Below are positions 8,756 to 17,633 of a DNA stretch of 64,000 nt, one piece after another (the first letter of the stretch is position 1; each line of letters begins with the position of its first letter). Both the position numbers and the translations under genes were made by a program. Under the pieces are notes generated by a model. It was not told the origin of the DNA, made no database searches, and saw only the letters and a list, made by a program, of their open reading frames with translations. The stretch lies in the NCBI RefSeq assembly GCF_000720725.1, contig NZ_JOCQ01000027.1:26661-90660 (forward strand), in the 5' to 3' direction. The stretch is from Streptomyces rimosus subsp. rimosus (GTDB lineage Bacteria; Actinomycetota; Actinomycetes; Streptomycetales; Streptomycetaceae).

Positions 8756-9292
8756 CTAAGCCGATACGGCGTCGATCCGGGCCAGCGCGTCATCCGCCCC
8801 GTACGGCTGCAGATATGGCAGCCAACGGGGGTCCCTATGCCCCGTACCGATGATCCGCCAGGCGAGGCCGGACGGCGGGGCGGGCTGATGCCGCAGCCGC
8901 CAGCCGATCTCGGCGACATGCCGGTCGGCCTTGACGTGGTTGCAGCGGCGGCACGCGGCGACGACGTTCTCCCAGGTGTGCTGGCCGCCGCGACTGCGCG
9001 GGACGACGTGGTCGACGCTGGTTGCGACGCCACCGCAGTACATGCACCGCCCGCCGTCACGGGCGAACAGGGCTCGACGGGTCAGGGGGACGGGACCGCG
9101 AAAAGGCACCCGCACGAACCGCTTGAGGCGGACCACACTCGGGGCGGGCATCACACGGGTCGCGCTGTGCATCAGGGCGCCGGACTCCTCTAGGCTGACG
9201 GCCTTTTCGTTGAGGACGAGGATGAGCGCGCGGCGGAGCGGTACGACGCCGAGCGGCTCGTACGACGCGTTGAGGACCAGGACATGCGGCAC
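8756..9292 (-). CDS. HNH endonuclease family protein
   Basis: A 178-residue protein beginning MPHVLVLNASYEPLGVV from GTG 9292, with AAGGAGG at the right distance. The N-terminal half has a conserved beta-rich fold (RALILVLNEKAV). The HNH core follows: CMYCGG, SVDHVVPRSRGG, then ENVVAACRRCNHVKADR. The two Cys pairs bind a structural zinc and the His-Asn-His residues bind the catalytic metal. This type is a chromosomal standalone HNH protein found widely in actinobacteria; the natural substrate is not known to me. Its 3' end faces the GH84 gene across the terminator at 8697-8723. Confidence 0.85.
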   Translation of the reverse strand: MPHVLVLNASYEPLGVVPLRRALILVLNEKAVSLEESGALMHSATRVMPAPSVVRLKRFVRVPFRGPVPLTRRALFARDGGRCMYCGGVATSVDHVVPRSRGGQHTWENVVAACRRCNHVKADRHVAEIGWRLRHQPAPPSGLAWRIIGTGHRDPRWLPYLQPYGADDALARIDAVSA

Positions 9293-9569
9293 GGGTGCCT
9301 CCTTGTACGCCGGCGGCGCGTGGCTCGCGCCGGGACGATCTCCCCACAGTGTCCCCCGGTGCCTGGTCGCGGCGCCACCATCACCGGGTAACGGGTCCGA
9401 GGTGTTTTCGACCACACGCCTTTACTTCCCCCCAAAAAGTCCCGCAATTGGTCCGGTCACTCTCGAACACCGGCGCGGACCGCCCCCGTTGCCCCGTTAG
9501 TGTGGTTGGTCTGCCCGGGTCACGGTCCGTCCCGACCCGGGTCTGCTGTCCCACACGGAGGTCCCTGCT

Positions 9570-10640
9570 GTGTTCTGGTCCGCTTCCCCAGCCGCCACGC
9601 CGCCCGGCGCGCACCGCCGGGCGTCGCTCGACGACGCCACGGAGAAGGCCACCAACGCCGCCGGATGGGTGGAGGAGAACTGGGCGACCTGGCTCACCTC
9701 CGCCCTGCAGATCGCGCTGATCATCGTCATCGCCGTCATCCTGCGGCATGTGATCCGGCGTACGATCACCAAACTCATAGAGCGGATGAACCGCACCGCG
9801 ACGGCCGCCCAAGGCACCGCGCTGGGCGGGTTCCTGGTCAACGCCGAGCGCCGCCGGCAGCGCTCCGAGGCCATCGGTTCGGTGCTGCGCAGCGTCGCCT
9901 CCTTCGTCATCATGGGCACCGCCGCGCTCACCGTCCTGTCCGTGCTCAAGATCAATCTGGCGCCGCTGCTGGCCAGCGCCGGCGTCGCGGGCGTCGCCAT
10001 CGGCTTCGGCGCCCGCAACCTGGTCACCGACTTCCTCTCCGGCGTCTTCATGATCCTGGAGGACCAGTACGGCGTCGGCGACGAGATCGACGCCGGCGTG
10101 GCCACCGGCACGGTCGTCGAGGTCGGCCTGCGCGTCACCAAGCTGCGCGGCCCGAACGGCGCCATCTGGTACATCCGCAACGGCGAGGTCAAGCGCATCG
10201 GCAACCTCAGCCAGGGCTGGTCCACCGCCGCCGTCGACGTCATGATCGCCCCGAACCAGGACCTGGACCGCGCCCGCGACGTCATCAAGGCCGTCGGCGA
10301 GGAGATGTCCAAGGCCGAGCCCTGGAACGAACAGCTCTGGGAGCCGGTCGAGGTCCTCGGCCTGAGCGAGGTCCACCTCGACTCCGTGACGATCAGCGTC
10401 TCCGCCAAGACCATGCCCGGCAAGGCCCTGGGCATAGAACGCGAACTCCGCTGGCGCATCAAGAAGGCCCTGGACACAGAGGGCATCACCTTGGCCCCGC
10501 GCCCCGCCGCCCCCCTCGCCGACGAGCCCCCGGCCCCGGACCCCAGCGCCGCGGTGGCCGCCCCGTCGGCCCTGGCGAGCCCGACTTCGCCGCAGTCGCT
10601 GGCTACTGCGCCTATTCCGGCGCCGAATCTGAGCAAGTAG
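9570..10640 (+). CDS. MscS-family mechanosensitive ion channel
   Basis: A 356-residue inner-membrane channel. Three hydrophobic helices are visible: about residues 45-63 (LQIALIIVIAVIL), 102-122 (VASFVIMGTAALTVL) and the pore helix 130-150 (LLASAGVAGVAIGFGARN), followed by the beta domain (EDQYGVGDEIDAG) and the C-terminal alpha/beta cage. A Pro/Ala-rich tail of about 45 residues ends it. Such channels open under membrane tension and release solutes on osmotic downshift. The GTG start at 9570 has GGAGG nine bases upstream. It is divergent from the HNH gene; the 277-bp gap between them holds both promoters but shows no clear consensus. A strong terminator follows. Confidence 0.9.
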   Translation: MFWSASPAATPPGAHRRASLDDATEKATNAAGWVEENWATWLTSALQIALIIVIAVILRHVIRRTITKLIERMNRTATAAQGTALGGFLVNAERRRQRSEAIGSVLRSVASFVIMGTAALTVLSVLKINLAPLLASAGVAGVAIGFGARNLVTDFLSGVFMILEDQYGVGDEIDAGVATGTVVEVGLRVTKLRGPNGAIWYIRNGEVKRIGNLSQGWSTAAVDVMIAPNQDLDRARDVIKAVGEEMSKAEPWNEQLWEPVEVLGLSEVHLDSVTISVSAKTMPGKALGIERELRWRIKKALDTEGITLAPRPAAPLADEPPAPDPSAAVAAPSALASPTSPQSLATAPIPAPNLSK

Positions 10641-10652
10641 TACTGCCCGGCG

Positions 10653-10695
10653 TGCCGCTTGCTCCGTCCCGCTTCATGGGACGGAGCAAGCGGCA
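10653..10695. terminator. Strong terminator after the MscS gene
   Basis: A perfect 18-bp stem (arms 10653-10670 and 10678-10695, beginning TGCCGCTTGCTCC) with a 7-base loop, 12 bases after the MscS stop. It also faces the 3' end of the leftward gene ending at 10732, so it likely works in both directions. Confidence 0.9.
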
Positions 10696-10731
10696 TATGC
10701 ATAGGCTGGTTCGTCAGCGTTTCCCTTTGCC

Positions 10732-11133
10732 CTACTCGACTTCTCCCCAGCTGACGTCATCCCCAGGCGGCCACGGCTGAGTGAAGTCGAAGAGCGTGGG
10801 TGCATCGATTTCCCGGACCGCCTTCCTCCAGGACGGCCGACCGGAAACAAGGAATCCCCGCCCGTTCCCGGACTTCAGTACGTAGGTAATTCCCACTTCC
10901 GCACCCACTCCATACTTGGCCGAGATCTCGGCGACTTCACTCTCGTCCGCCGGCGCCACCGTCAGACCGCGCATCATCGAGTGCAGAAACATGGTCTGCA
11001 CGCCGCCCGCGTAGACCTCGATACGCGGCAGTGTCCTCATGGACAGATCCGTGTCACTGCGAAGCAGTAGCATGCGGTGGGAGACCGTGTATTCCCACAC
11101 TTTGAAGAGACGGTCCGGCTCCGCAAATATCAT
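10732..11133 (-). CDS. Conserved hypothetical protein
   Basis: A 133-residue protein, MIFAEPDRLFKVWEYTVSH at its start. The ATG at 11133 has GGAGAGG six bases upstream, and longer in-frame starts have none. It is a compact mixed alpha/beta protein without signal peptide or membrane helices, with a conserved-looking Trp-rich C-terminus (FDFTQPWPPGDDVSW). No family is recognised. It stands alone between the MscS terminator and the divergent molybdenum hydroxylase operon. G+C is a little lower than that of its neighbours, judging by eye. Confidence 0.7.
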   Translation of the reverse strand: MIFAEPDRLFKVWEYTVSHRMLLLRSDTDLSMRTLPRIEVYAGGVQTMFLHSMMRGLTVAPADESEVAEISAKYGVGAEVGITYVLKSGNGRGFLVSGRPSWRKAVREIDAPTLFDFTQPWPPGDDVSWGEVE

Positions 11134-11348
11134 TGCCTCTCCGTTTCGGAACCCGCTCCCGCGTGCGGCGCCACGGCGATTCCGGATCGGGTGCGCCACG
11201 CACCCGCCGCCCCTCTGATTACCGAGATCGAGAACTTCGTCCGCCCACCCGGCAGCACCACCCCCCACACACCCACCTCAACGCTACCGGCCCCTAGATC
11301 ACCCACATGCCCCGTTTACCACCCCCTCCCCTGGTGACTCGCTTCACC

Positions 11349-11882
11349 ATGGAGACCGAGATCAAGCTGCGCGTCGACGGGCAGGAGCGCGAGGTGACGG
11401 TGGATACGCGGACCACCGTGCTGGACGCGCTGCGGGAGCGGCTGGGGATCACCAGTCCCAAGAAGGGGTGCGATCACGGGCAGTGCGGGTCGTGCACCGT
11501 GCTGCTGGACGGGCGGCGGGCGACGACCTGCCTGGCGCTGGCCGTGGCGCACGACGGGGCGGAGATCGTCACGGCCGAGGGACTGGGCACGGACGGCGAA
11601 CTGCATCCCGTACAGCAGGCCTTCGTGGATCATGACGCGTTGCAGTGCGGGTACTGCACGCCGGGGCAGGTGTGTTCCGCGGTGGGCGTGTTGCGGGAGG
11701 CGGCGCAGGGGTGGCCGAGCGTGGTCACCGAGGTGGGTGCCGAAGGCGACATCGCGCCCGCTCGTCTCGACCATGAGGAGATCGCCGAGCGGATGAGCGG
11801 CAATCTGTGCCGGTGCGGGGCGTATGTGAACATCGTTCCGGCGGTCGCGGCCGCCGCCGAGGCCGAGGGAGCGGGCCGGTGA
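11349..11882 (+). CDS. 2Fe-2S subunit of molybdenum aldehyde/xanthine oxidoreductase (PaoA-like)
   Basis: A 177-residue iron-sulfur subunit with both expected clusters. The plant-ferredoxin type is at residues 35-60 (KKGCDHGQCGSCTV, then TTC). The second, helical type is in CGYCTPGQ and NLCRCGAYVN. In the PaoABC / xanthine dehydrogenase family this subunit passes electrons from the molybdenum centre to FAD. Its GTGA stop/start overlap with the FAD subunit shows a coupled operon. The ATG at 11349 begins METEIKLRVDG, the usual family start. It lacks a clear ribosome site, so an in-frame GTG at 11334 or leaderless translation is possible. No twin-arginine signal is present, unlike E. coli PaoA, so the enzyme is probably cytoplasmic. 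Confidence 0.85.
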   Translation: METEIKLRVDGQEREVTVDTRTTVLDALRERLGITSPKKGCDHGQCGSCTVLLDGRRATTCLALAVAHDGAEIVTAEGLGTDGELHPVQQAFVDHDALQCGYCTPGQVCSAVGVLREAAQGWPSVVTEVGAEGDIAPARLDHEEIAERMSGNLCRCGAYVNIVPAVAAAAEAEGAGR

Positions 11883-12898
11883 AGCCGTTCCGGTACGAGC
11901 GTGCCACCGACGCCGAGCACGCGGTCGCCACCGTGGCGGCGCACCCGGGGGCCGCGTTCCTCGGCGCCGGCACCAATCTCGTCGACCATCTCAAACTCGG
12001 CATCACCGCCCCCGACCTGCTGGTCGACGTCAGCCGGCTGCCCCTGGACGAGGTGGCGGAGACGGCCGACGGCGGACTGCGGGTGGGCGCGAACGTCCGT
12101 AACGCCGATCTGGCCGCGCACCCCGCCGTACGCGCGCGCTATCCGGTCCTCTCCCAGGCCCTGCTCTCCGGCGCGTCCGGGCAGCTGCGCAACCTCGCGA
12201 CCACCGGCGGCAACCTCCTCCAGCGCACCCGCTGCGCCTACTTCCAGGACCCCAGCACCCCGTGCAACAAACGCGACCCCGGTACCGGGTGCGCCGCCCT
12301 GGAGGGCTGGACCCGCTACCACGCCATCCTGGGGGCCTCCTCGCACTGCGTGGCCGTCCACCCCTCCGACATGGCGGTGGCGATGGCCGCCCTGGACGCC
12401 GTGGTCGTGACCCTGGGCCCGGACGGCGAGCGCCGTATCCCGGTCACCGACTTCCACCGGCTGCCCGGGGACGCGCCGCACCGGGACACGGTGCTCCGGC
12501 ACGGCGAGCTGATCACCGCCGTCGAACTGCCCGGCCTGCCGTGGGCAACCCGCTCCCGCTACCGCAAGGTGCGCGACCGCGCCTCGTACGCCTTCGCGCT
12601 GGTCTCCGTGGCGGTGGCCCTCGACCTGGAGGACGACGGCCGCACCGTACGGGAGGCGCGGATCGCGCTGGGCGGGATCGCGCACAAGCCGTGGCGGGCC
12701 GAGCGTGCGGAACAGGCCCTGCGCGGGCTGCCGGCCACCGAGGAGAACTGCCGTACGGCGGCCGACGCGGAGACGGCCGACGCCCATCCGCTGCGGGACA
12801 ACGCGTTCAAGATCCCACTCGTCCGGAACACGCTGGCCGCCGTCGTACGCGATCTCGTACCGGAGACCCCGAGCGGCAGCTTGGAGGGCGCACGATGA
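11879..12898 (+). CDS. FAD-binding subunit of molybdenum oxidoreductase (PaoB-like)
   Basis: A 339-residue subunit of the CO-dehydrogenase-medium-chain family. FLGAGTNLVDHLKLG (about residue 35) is the FAD pyrophosphate loop, and ATTGGNLLQRTRCAYF (about residue 108) is the second FAD-contacting motif. A run of Cys (CAYF, CNKRDPGTGC) follows, as in the PaoB/YagS branch that carries an extra 4Fe-4S cluster. The GTG start overlaps the previous stop by four bases and its own stop overlaps the ATG of the next gene (ATGA), so the three subunits are made together. It hands electrons from the iron-sulfur subunit to the terminal acceptor. Family and branch assignment are good; substrate is unknown. 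Confidence 0.87.
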   Translation: MKPFRYERATDAEHAVATVAAHPGAAFLGAGTNLVDHLKLGITAPDLLVDVSRLPLDEVAETADGGLRVGANVRNADLAAHPAVRARYPVLSQALLSGASGQLRNLATTGGNLLQRTRCAYFQDPSTPCNKRDPGTGCAALEGWTRYHAILGASSHCVAVHPSDMAVAMAALDAVVVTLGPDGERRIPVTDFHRLPGDAPHRDTVLRHGELITAVELPGLPWATRSRYRKVRDRASYAFALVSVAVALDLEDDGRTVREARIALGGIAHKPWRAERAEQALRGLPATEENCRTAADAETADAHPLRDNAFKIPLVRNTLAAVVRDLVPETPSGSLEGAR

Positions 12899-15015
12899 CG
12901 AGTACATCCGAGACATCCGGGAGCGGCCGGGCCGTCGGCGCCGACCTCGAACGCGCCGACGCGCGGGCCAAGGTGGCCGGCCAGGCTCCCTACGCCTTCG
13001 AGCACCCCGTCGAGAACCCCTGCTACGCGCACGCCGTCCTGTCCTCCGTCCCCCGTGGCCGCATCACGTCCGTCGACACCGGGGCCGCGTGCCGGGAGGA
13101 CGGCGTCATCACCGTACTGACGTACGAGAACGCCGAGCGGCTGGCGTCCACGGACGATGCGGAACTGGCGATCCTCCAGGAGCCCGAGGTGGCGTTCCAC
13201 GGGCAGATCGTGGGGGCGGTGATCGCCGAGACGCCGGAGGCGGCGCGGCATGCGGCCTCGCTCGTACGGATCACGTACGCCACCGAGCCACACGAATCCG
13301 AACTGAAACCGGACGAGAACGAGCTGTACCGGCCGGACTCGGCCAACGGCGGTGCGGACACGGACAGCATGCTGGGCGATCTGGACGCCGCCATGGAGGC
13401 GGCCGCGGCGGACCCGGAAGCGGTGGCGCTGGACGAGACGTACGTGACGGCGATGACCCACTGCAACCCGATGGAGCCGCACGCGACGATCGCCGTCTGG
13501 CAGGGCGACGAGCTGACGCTGTACGACTCGTCCCAGAGCGTGCACGGGCACCGCGACACCCTGGCCGAGGTGTTCGGCATCGACCGCGGCCGGGTGCACA
13601 TGATCTGCCCGTACGTCGGCGGCGGCTTCGGCTCCAAGGGCGAGCCGCACGCGCACGCCGTACTGGCCGCGCTGACAGCACGGGCAGTGCCGGGACGACC
13701 GGTGAAACTCGCCCTGACCCGGCAGCAGATGTTCACCCTCGTCGGCTACCGCACCCCGACGTACCAGCGGGTACGCCTCGCGGCCGGTGCCGACGGCCGG
13801 CTGACCGGCATCGGAATGGACGCCGTCGAGCAGACCTCGCGCATCAAGGAGTTCGCCGAGCAGTCCGCCAATCCGACGCGGACCATGTACGCGGCGGAGC
13901 ACCGGCGGACCACCCACCGGCTGGCCCACCTGGACGTGCCGGTGCCGTCCTGGATGCGGGCGCCCGGCGAGTGCCCCGGCATGTTCGGGCCCGAGGTGGC
14001 CATGGACGAACTCGCCGAACGCCTCGGCATGGACCCGGTCGAGCTGCGCATCCGCAACGACGCGCCGGTGGCCCCGGAGACCGGCAAGCCCTTCTCCAGC
14101 CGCAACCTGGTGGCGTGCCTCAACGAAGGCGCCCGCCGCTTCGGCTGGCACGGCCGCGACCCGCGCCCGGGGGTACGGCGGGACGGCCGCTGGCTGGTCG
14201 GTACGGGCGTCGCCTCGTCGGCCTACCCGGTCAACCGCGTGCCCGGATCGGTCGCCGCCGTTCAGTACGTGGGCGAAGGACGCTACCGGGTGGACATCGG
14301 CGCGGCCGATCTGGGCACCGGCGCCTGGACCGTACTGGCCCAGATCGCCGCGGACCGGCTGGACGTCCCCCTCGACGCCGTCGAACTGCGCATCGGCGAC
14401 ACCGCCCTCCCGAAAGCGACCGTCGCGGGCGGCTCCTCCGGTACGGCGATGTGGGGTTCGGCGATCGTGGCGGCGGCCCGGACGTTCCGTGAGCGCCATG
14501 GAAACGACCCGTCCCCCGGCGACCACGCCCAGGCCGAGACCCCCGGCAACCCGCACGCCGAACGCTTCGCGATGCACGCGTTCGGCGCGCAGTTCGTCGA
14601 GGTACGGGTGGACGCCGACACCGGCGAGATCCGCGTCCCGCGCCTCCTGGGCGTCTTCGCGGCCGGCCGCATCATCAACCCGCGCACCGCCCGCTCCCAG
14701 CTGGTCGGCGGCATGACGATGGGCCTGTCCATGGCCCTCCACGAGGAAACCGTCACCGACCCGCGCTACGGCCTCCTCGTCAACCACGACCTGGCGAACT
14801 ACCACGTCACGGCCAACGCCGACGTGCGCAGCATCGAGGCCCACTGGATCGACGAGGACGACCCGTACGTCAACCCCCTGGGCATCAAGGGCATCGGCGA
14901 AATCGGCATCACGGGGACGGCGGCGGCCGTCGTCAACGCGGTGCGGCATGCGACGGGGGTGCGGGTGCGGGAGGTGCCGGTGATGTTGGACAAGGTCTTG
15001 AACGGGATGTCATGA
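12895..15015 (+). CDS. Molybdopterin-binding catalytic subunit (PaoC-like)
   Basis: A 706-residue catalytic subunit. The aldehyde oxidase/xanthine dehydrogenase a/b hammerhead domain fills the first 130 residues (ARAKVAGQAPYAFE). The molybdopterin-binding domains follow: THCNPMEPHATIA, the glycine-rich YVGGGFGSKGE, RAPGEC and AGGSSGT. The active-site Glu is in GIGEIGITGTAAA near the C-terminus. Length matches PaoC (about 730) rather than full xanthine dehydrogenase. It binds molybdopterin cytosine dinucleotide in PaoABC. No PaoD/XdhC insertion chaperone is present in the window, so that function must come from elsewhere. Aromatic aldehydes are the typical substrates of the branch; the substrate here is inferred only. 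Confidence 0.88.
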   Translation: MTSTSETSGSGRAVGADLERADARAKVAGQAPYAFEHPVENPCYAHAVLSSVPRGRITSVDTGAACREDGVITVLTYENAERLASTDDAELAILQEPEVAFHGQIVGAVIAETPEAARHAASLVRITYATEPHESELKPDENELYRPDSANGGADTDSMLGDLDAAMEAAAADPEAVALDETYVTAMTHCNPMEPHATIAVWQGDELTLYDSSQSVHGHRDTLAEVFGIDRGRVHMICPYVGGGFGSKGEPHAHAVLAALTARAVPGRPVKLALTRQQMFTLVGYRTPTYQRVRLAAGADGRLTGIGMDAVEQTSRIKEFAEQSANPTRTMYAAEHRRTTHRLAHLDVPVPSWMRAPGECPGMFGPEVAMDELAERLGMDPVELRIRNDAPVAPETGKPFSSRNLVACLNEGARRFGWHGRDPRPGVRRDGRWLVGTGVASSAYPVNRVPGSVAAVQYVGEGRYRVDIGAADLGTGAWTVLAQIAADRLDVPLDAVELRIGDTALPKATVAGGSSGTAMWGSAIVAAARTFRERHGNDPSPGDHAQAETPGNPHAERFAMHAFGAQFVEVRVDADTGEIRVPRLLGVFAAGRIINPRTARSQLVGGMTMGLSMALHEETVTDPRYGLLVNHDLANYHVTANADVRSIEAHWIDEDDPYVNPLGIKGIGEIGITGTAAAVVNAVRHATGVRVREVPVMLDKVLNGMS

Positions 15016-15107
15016 GGTGAGCGGCCGGGGCGGGGCCCCGGTGGGCGGAGCGGCGCGCAGCCGGCACGCCGCGCCGGGGGTGGGCGCGGCCTGGCAAGGG
15101 ACGTTCC

Positions 15108-15151
15108 GGCAGGAGGCGGTCCAGCAGGAGGCGGTCCGGCAGGGGGCGGCC
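15108..15151. repeat. Three 15-bp tandem repeats
   Basis: Units GGCAGGAGGCGGTCC, AGCAGGAGGCGGTCC and a third, slightly changed copy follow one another in the 274-bp gap after the molybdenum operon. The rest of the gap shows no gene; a promoter for the SUKH gene should be near its right end. Confidence 0.6.
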
Positions 15152-15289
15152 GTCCTCTCGCGTCCGTGAAATGCCGAACCCACGTGTGCTGCTGTCCATG
15201 CTCACCATGATCGGTTGTCAGTGCCGTGGGGTTGACTGGTCACAGCACGACGGATCGGTGACGGACGAGGGAAGCACGGGGGCTGACCG

Positions 15290-15940
15290 ATGAGCGGGAC
15301 GGAAACGGAAACAGAAACGGGAACGGAAACGGGATGGCAGGCGAGCCGTGCCGCCACGGACCGGGAGGCGCTGCTGGCCGCCGCCCTGGAGCCGACGGCG
15401 GAGTGGCTGGAGTCGATATTCGGTGCCGGGTCGCTGTGGCGGCCGACGGAGGACGAGCTTCCTGAGCGCCTGGAGGACACGGACAGCCGCACGTTCCTCA
15501 CCGAGGTCGGGTTCCCGTCCGTCCACCTGAGCTTCCTGGACTACGACTCCACCGACCTGACCAAAGACGGCCCCTGGTCGGAAGACCCGGACGAACTGTT
15601 CGGCAACCGCTACCCGGACGACGACTCCCCGCCGAAGTCGTACGCGTATGGCATGGGTGAGTCGATGGGGTACAGCCTGATGCTGCTGGGCGATAGGGGC
15701 AGCGTCTCGTTGTACGACCCCAACGGATGGGATCACGCGGCCGGTTACGCGGGCCACGTGGCCGACAGCCTGCCGCTCCTGGCGGGTGCTCTGGGCTTGT
15801 GGGCGTCCTTCGAGAGCCGGCTCTTCGGGGACGATCACGATGCGGTGCTGCGCGAGGTGCGCGAGCTGATCGACGAGATAGAGCCGGTGGAGGGCTGCCG
15901 CTTCTGGGAGGAGATATTCCAGTGGCTGGAGGATCAGTAG
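15290..15940 (+). CDS. SUKH-family immunity-type protein
   Basis: A 216-residue, acidic protein (calculated by eye: many Asp/Glu, few Lys). The start has a repeated Thr-Glu run (TETETETGTETG) encoded by near-repeats of GGAAAC. The body has a SUKH-4-like pattern: an N-terminal helix, LTEVGFPSVHLSFLDYD, then a beta-rich middle (GDRGSVSLYDPNG) and a helical end with FESRLF and CRFWEEIF. SUKH proteins usually neutralise polymorphic or contact-dependent toxins; no toxin gene is next to it, so it is an orphan or acts as a regulator. Its last seven bases overlap the end of the convergent DUF397 gene. Confidence 0.6.
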   Translation: MSGTETETETGTETGWQASRAATDREALLAAALEPTAEWLESIFGAGSLWRPTEDELPERLEDTDSRTFLTEVGFPSVHLSFLDYDSTDLTKDGPWSEDPDELFGNRYPDDDSPPKSYAYGMGESMGYSLMLLGDRGSVSLYDPNGWDHAAGYAGHVADSLPLLAGALGLWASFESRLFGDDHDAVLREVRELIDEIEPVEGCRFWEEIFQWLEDQ

Positions 15941-16134
15941 CGTGAGGTCACCTTCACATGCGCGATGAAGGCCGCCCAGGCGGGGGCGGGGAAGAGGAGG
16001 TGCGGGCCGGTCGGGCGCTTGCTGTCACGGACGGGGACGGGTGAGTGGGTTGGGAGGCCGTCGGCTATCTCCAGGCATTCGCCTTGGCCGCCGCTGTAGG
16101 TGCTCTTGCGCCAGGTGACGCCCGTGACGTTCAT
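15934..16134 (-). CDS. DUF397 small regulatory protein
   Basis: A 66-residue DUF397 protein: WRKSTYSGGQGECLEIAD near the start, then VPVRDSKRP and the closing AWAAFIAHVK. DUF397 proteins pair with WhiJ-like XRE regulators in Streptomyces and are thought to modulate them. Here the ATG overlaps the stop of the XRE gene (ATGA at 16131-16134), so the two are co-translated. Confidence 0.88.
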   Translation of the reverse strand: MNVTGVTWRKSTYSGGQGECLEIADGLPTHSPVPVRDSKRPTGPHLLFPAPAWAAFIAHVKVTSRY

Positions 16135-17018
16135 GCTCGGTACTCCTTGGAGATGATGCGTTCGATCAGGGCCACGGACTCCGCCGGCGAGAGGGCCGAC
16201 GTGCGGGCGTCGTCAAAGAGATCACGGTAACGCGCGACCTCCGGCTCCTGCTCCAGCCAGATGTGACCGGTGGGGTGCTCCATGAGCACAACATCCAGAG
16301 CCGACACCTGCGGAAAGCTCAGCAGCAGATACGGACCGAACATACCCCCGTGGGCACCACGCGAGAATGGGAGGACCTGAACCGTCACGTTCGCCAGTCC
16401 AGTCATGGCAACCAGGTGTTCCAACTGGGCGCGCATCACGTCTGCGCCGCCCACCCGTTGGTGCAGTACGCCCTCCGCCATGACGGCCCAGACGGACAAG
16501 GGCTGGTCAGCGGTCAACCGTTCCTGACGGGCAGCTCGCACTTTGACGAACTGCTCGATCTCATCGGGAGTTTGCCAGGCTTTCGAGGCCACGGTGACAG
16601 CCCGCGCGTACGCGGGTGTCTGCAACAGGCCGGGAATCAGCTGGCTCTGGTAGGTCCTGATGCTGTCGGACACGGCCTCAAGGGCGATGTAGTCCCGGTA
16701 TGTGTCTTCCAAGACGGGCCCGTACTGATTCCACCAGCCCTCGCGGCGCCGTCGATTGGCGGAGCGAGCGAGAGTGGTAAGCCGTTCCAAGGTTTGGCCG
16801 GCACCGACGCCGTACGTGTGCAGTAGAGCCATCAGGTCGGGAACGCGCACCGGAACACGGCCGTTCTCGATGCGACTGATCTTCGCCTTGGTGCAGTCGA
16901 GAGCTTCGGCAGCAGCCGAGGTGGACAGCCCGGCAGCTTCCCGGTACTGCCTCAGCTCATCGCCCAGCTGCCGGCCCAGGACGGTGGACGGTTGAACGGT
17001 GGAGCGTCGTGCGGGCAT
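16131..17018 (-). CDS. WhiJ-like XRE regulator (HTH plus DUF5753)
   Basis: A 295-residue DNA-binding regulator. The helix-turn-helix is at about residues 15-70 (LGDELRQYREAAGLS, LDCTKAKISRIENGRVPV). The remainder is a DUF5753 effector domain with the typical YQSQLIPGLLQTPAYARAV and RQERLT segments. The ATG at 17018 is chosen because GGGAGG lies seven bases upstream; it begins MPARRSTVQPS. Together with DUF397 downstream and the divergent ATPase at 17173 it makes the three-gene set known around whiJ and abaA in Streptomyces, which affect development and antibiotic production. The target of this copy cannot be read from the sequence; the 154-bp divergent gap is the likely operator region. Confidence 0.88.
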   Translation of the reverse strand: MPARRSTVQPSTVLGRQLGDELRQYREAAGLSTSAAAEALDCTKAKISRIENGRVPVRVPDLMALLHTYGVGAGQTLERLTTLARSANRRRREGWWNQYGPVLEDTYRDYIALEAVSDSIRTYQSQLIPGLLQTPAYARAVTVASKAWQTPDEIEQFVKVRAARQERLTADQPLSVWAVMAEGVLHQRVGGADVMRAQLEHLVAMTGLANVTVQVLPFSRGAHGGMFGPYLLLSFPQVSALDVVLMEHPTGHIWLEQEPEVARYRDLFDDARTSALSPAESVALIERIISKEYRA

Positions 17019-17172
17019 GCAACCTCCCCTGAGAAGCGGCCAGTTTGGCGAACCCGCCACATAGTCCGCAACGGAACTTCACTCTTTCGTGGCACCAAGA
17101 AACGTTGCTCGAAGTAATTGGATGGGTGCAGTCTGCTGAAGGTCCGTTCTCGCACCCTCTGAGGGGTTCGCC

Positions 17173-17604
17173 ATGATCGAGCGTTCGCTTCGCCCTGCCT
17201 CCGTGACCCACCGATTCCCCCGGCACCGGCAAAGCCCCGGCCGAGCGCGTGAAGCCTTTCGGAAGTGGGCCGCCGCGCAGGATCTGAAGCCCACCATCGT
17301 CGAGAGCGGGGAACTGGTGGTCGGCGAACTCGCATCGAACGCCGTGCTGGCCGCCACCGGGCCCGGGCGGCGGATCGAGATCCACTTCGCCCTGATCAGC
17401 GATACCCTTCGGATCGAGGTTTCGGACGCCGGAGACGGAACCCCCGTCGTCCGGTCCCCCGAGCCACTGGACGAGCACGGCCGCGGCATGGTGGTCGTGG
17501 AAGCGTTGGCCGACGCGTGGGGCGTGGTCGACCGCGCCGGCCCGGGTAAGACCGTCTGGGGCGCGCTCAAACTCAGTGGTCCAGACCCATTGACGTCCCG
17601 CTGA
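17173..17604 (+). CDS. Anti-sigma-factor-type ATP-binding protein (HATPase_c_2)
   Basis: A 143-residue GHKL ATPase domain protein. The N-box ELVVGELASNAVLAA, the G1 box EVSDAGDG and the G2 box DEHGRGMVVVEALADAWG are all visible. Such RsbW/SpoIIAB-like proteins bind sigma factors or partner regulators; in WhiJ-type clusters they accompany the XRE and DUF397 proteins. GAGGGG lies before the ATG. It is transcribed away from the XRE gene and ends 29 bases before the csnR operator palindrome. Confidence 0.85.
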   Translation: MIERSLRPASVTHRFPRHRQSPGRAREAFRKWAAAQDLKPTIVESGELVVGELASNAVLAATGPGRRIEIHFALISDTLRIEVSDAGDGTPVVRSPEPLDEHGRGMVVVEALADAWGVVDRAGPGKTVWGALKLSGPDPLTSR

Positions 17605-17633
17605 CGCGGCGCTTACGTTCCTGTGCATCGATT

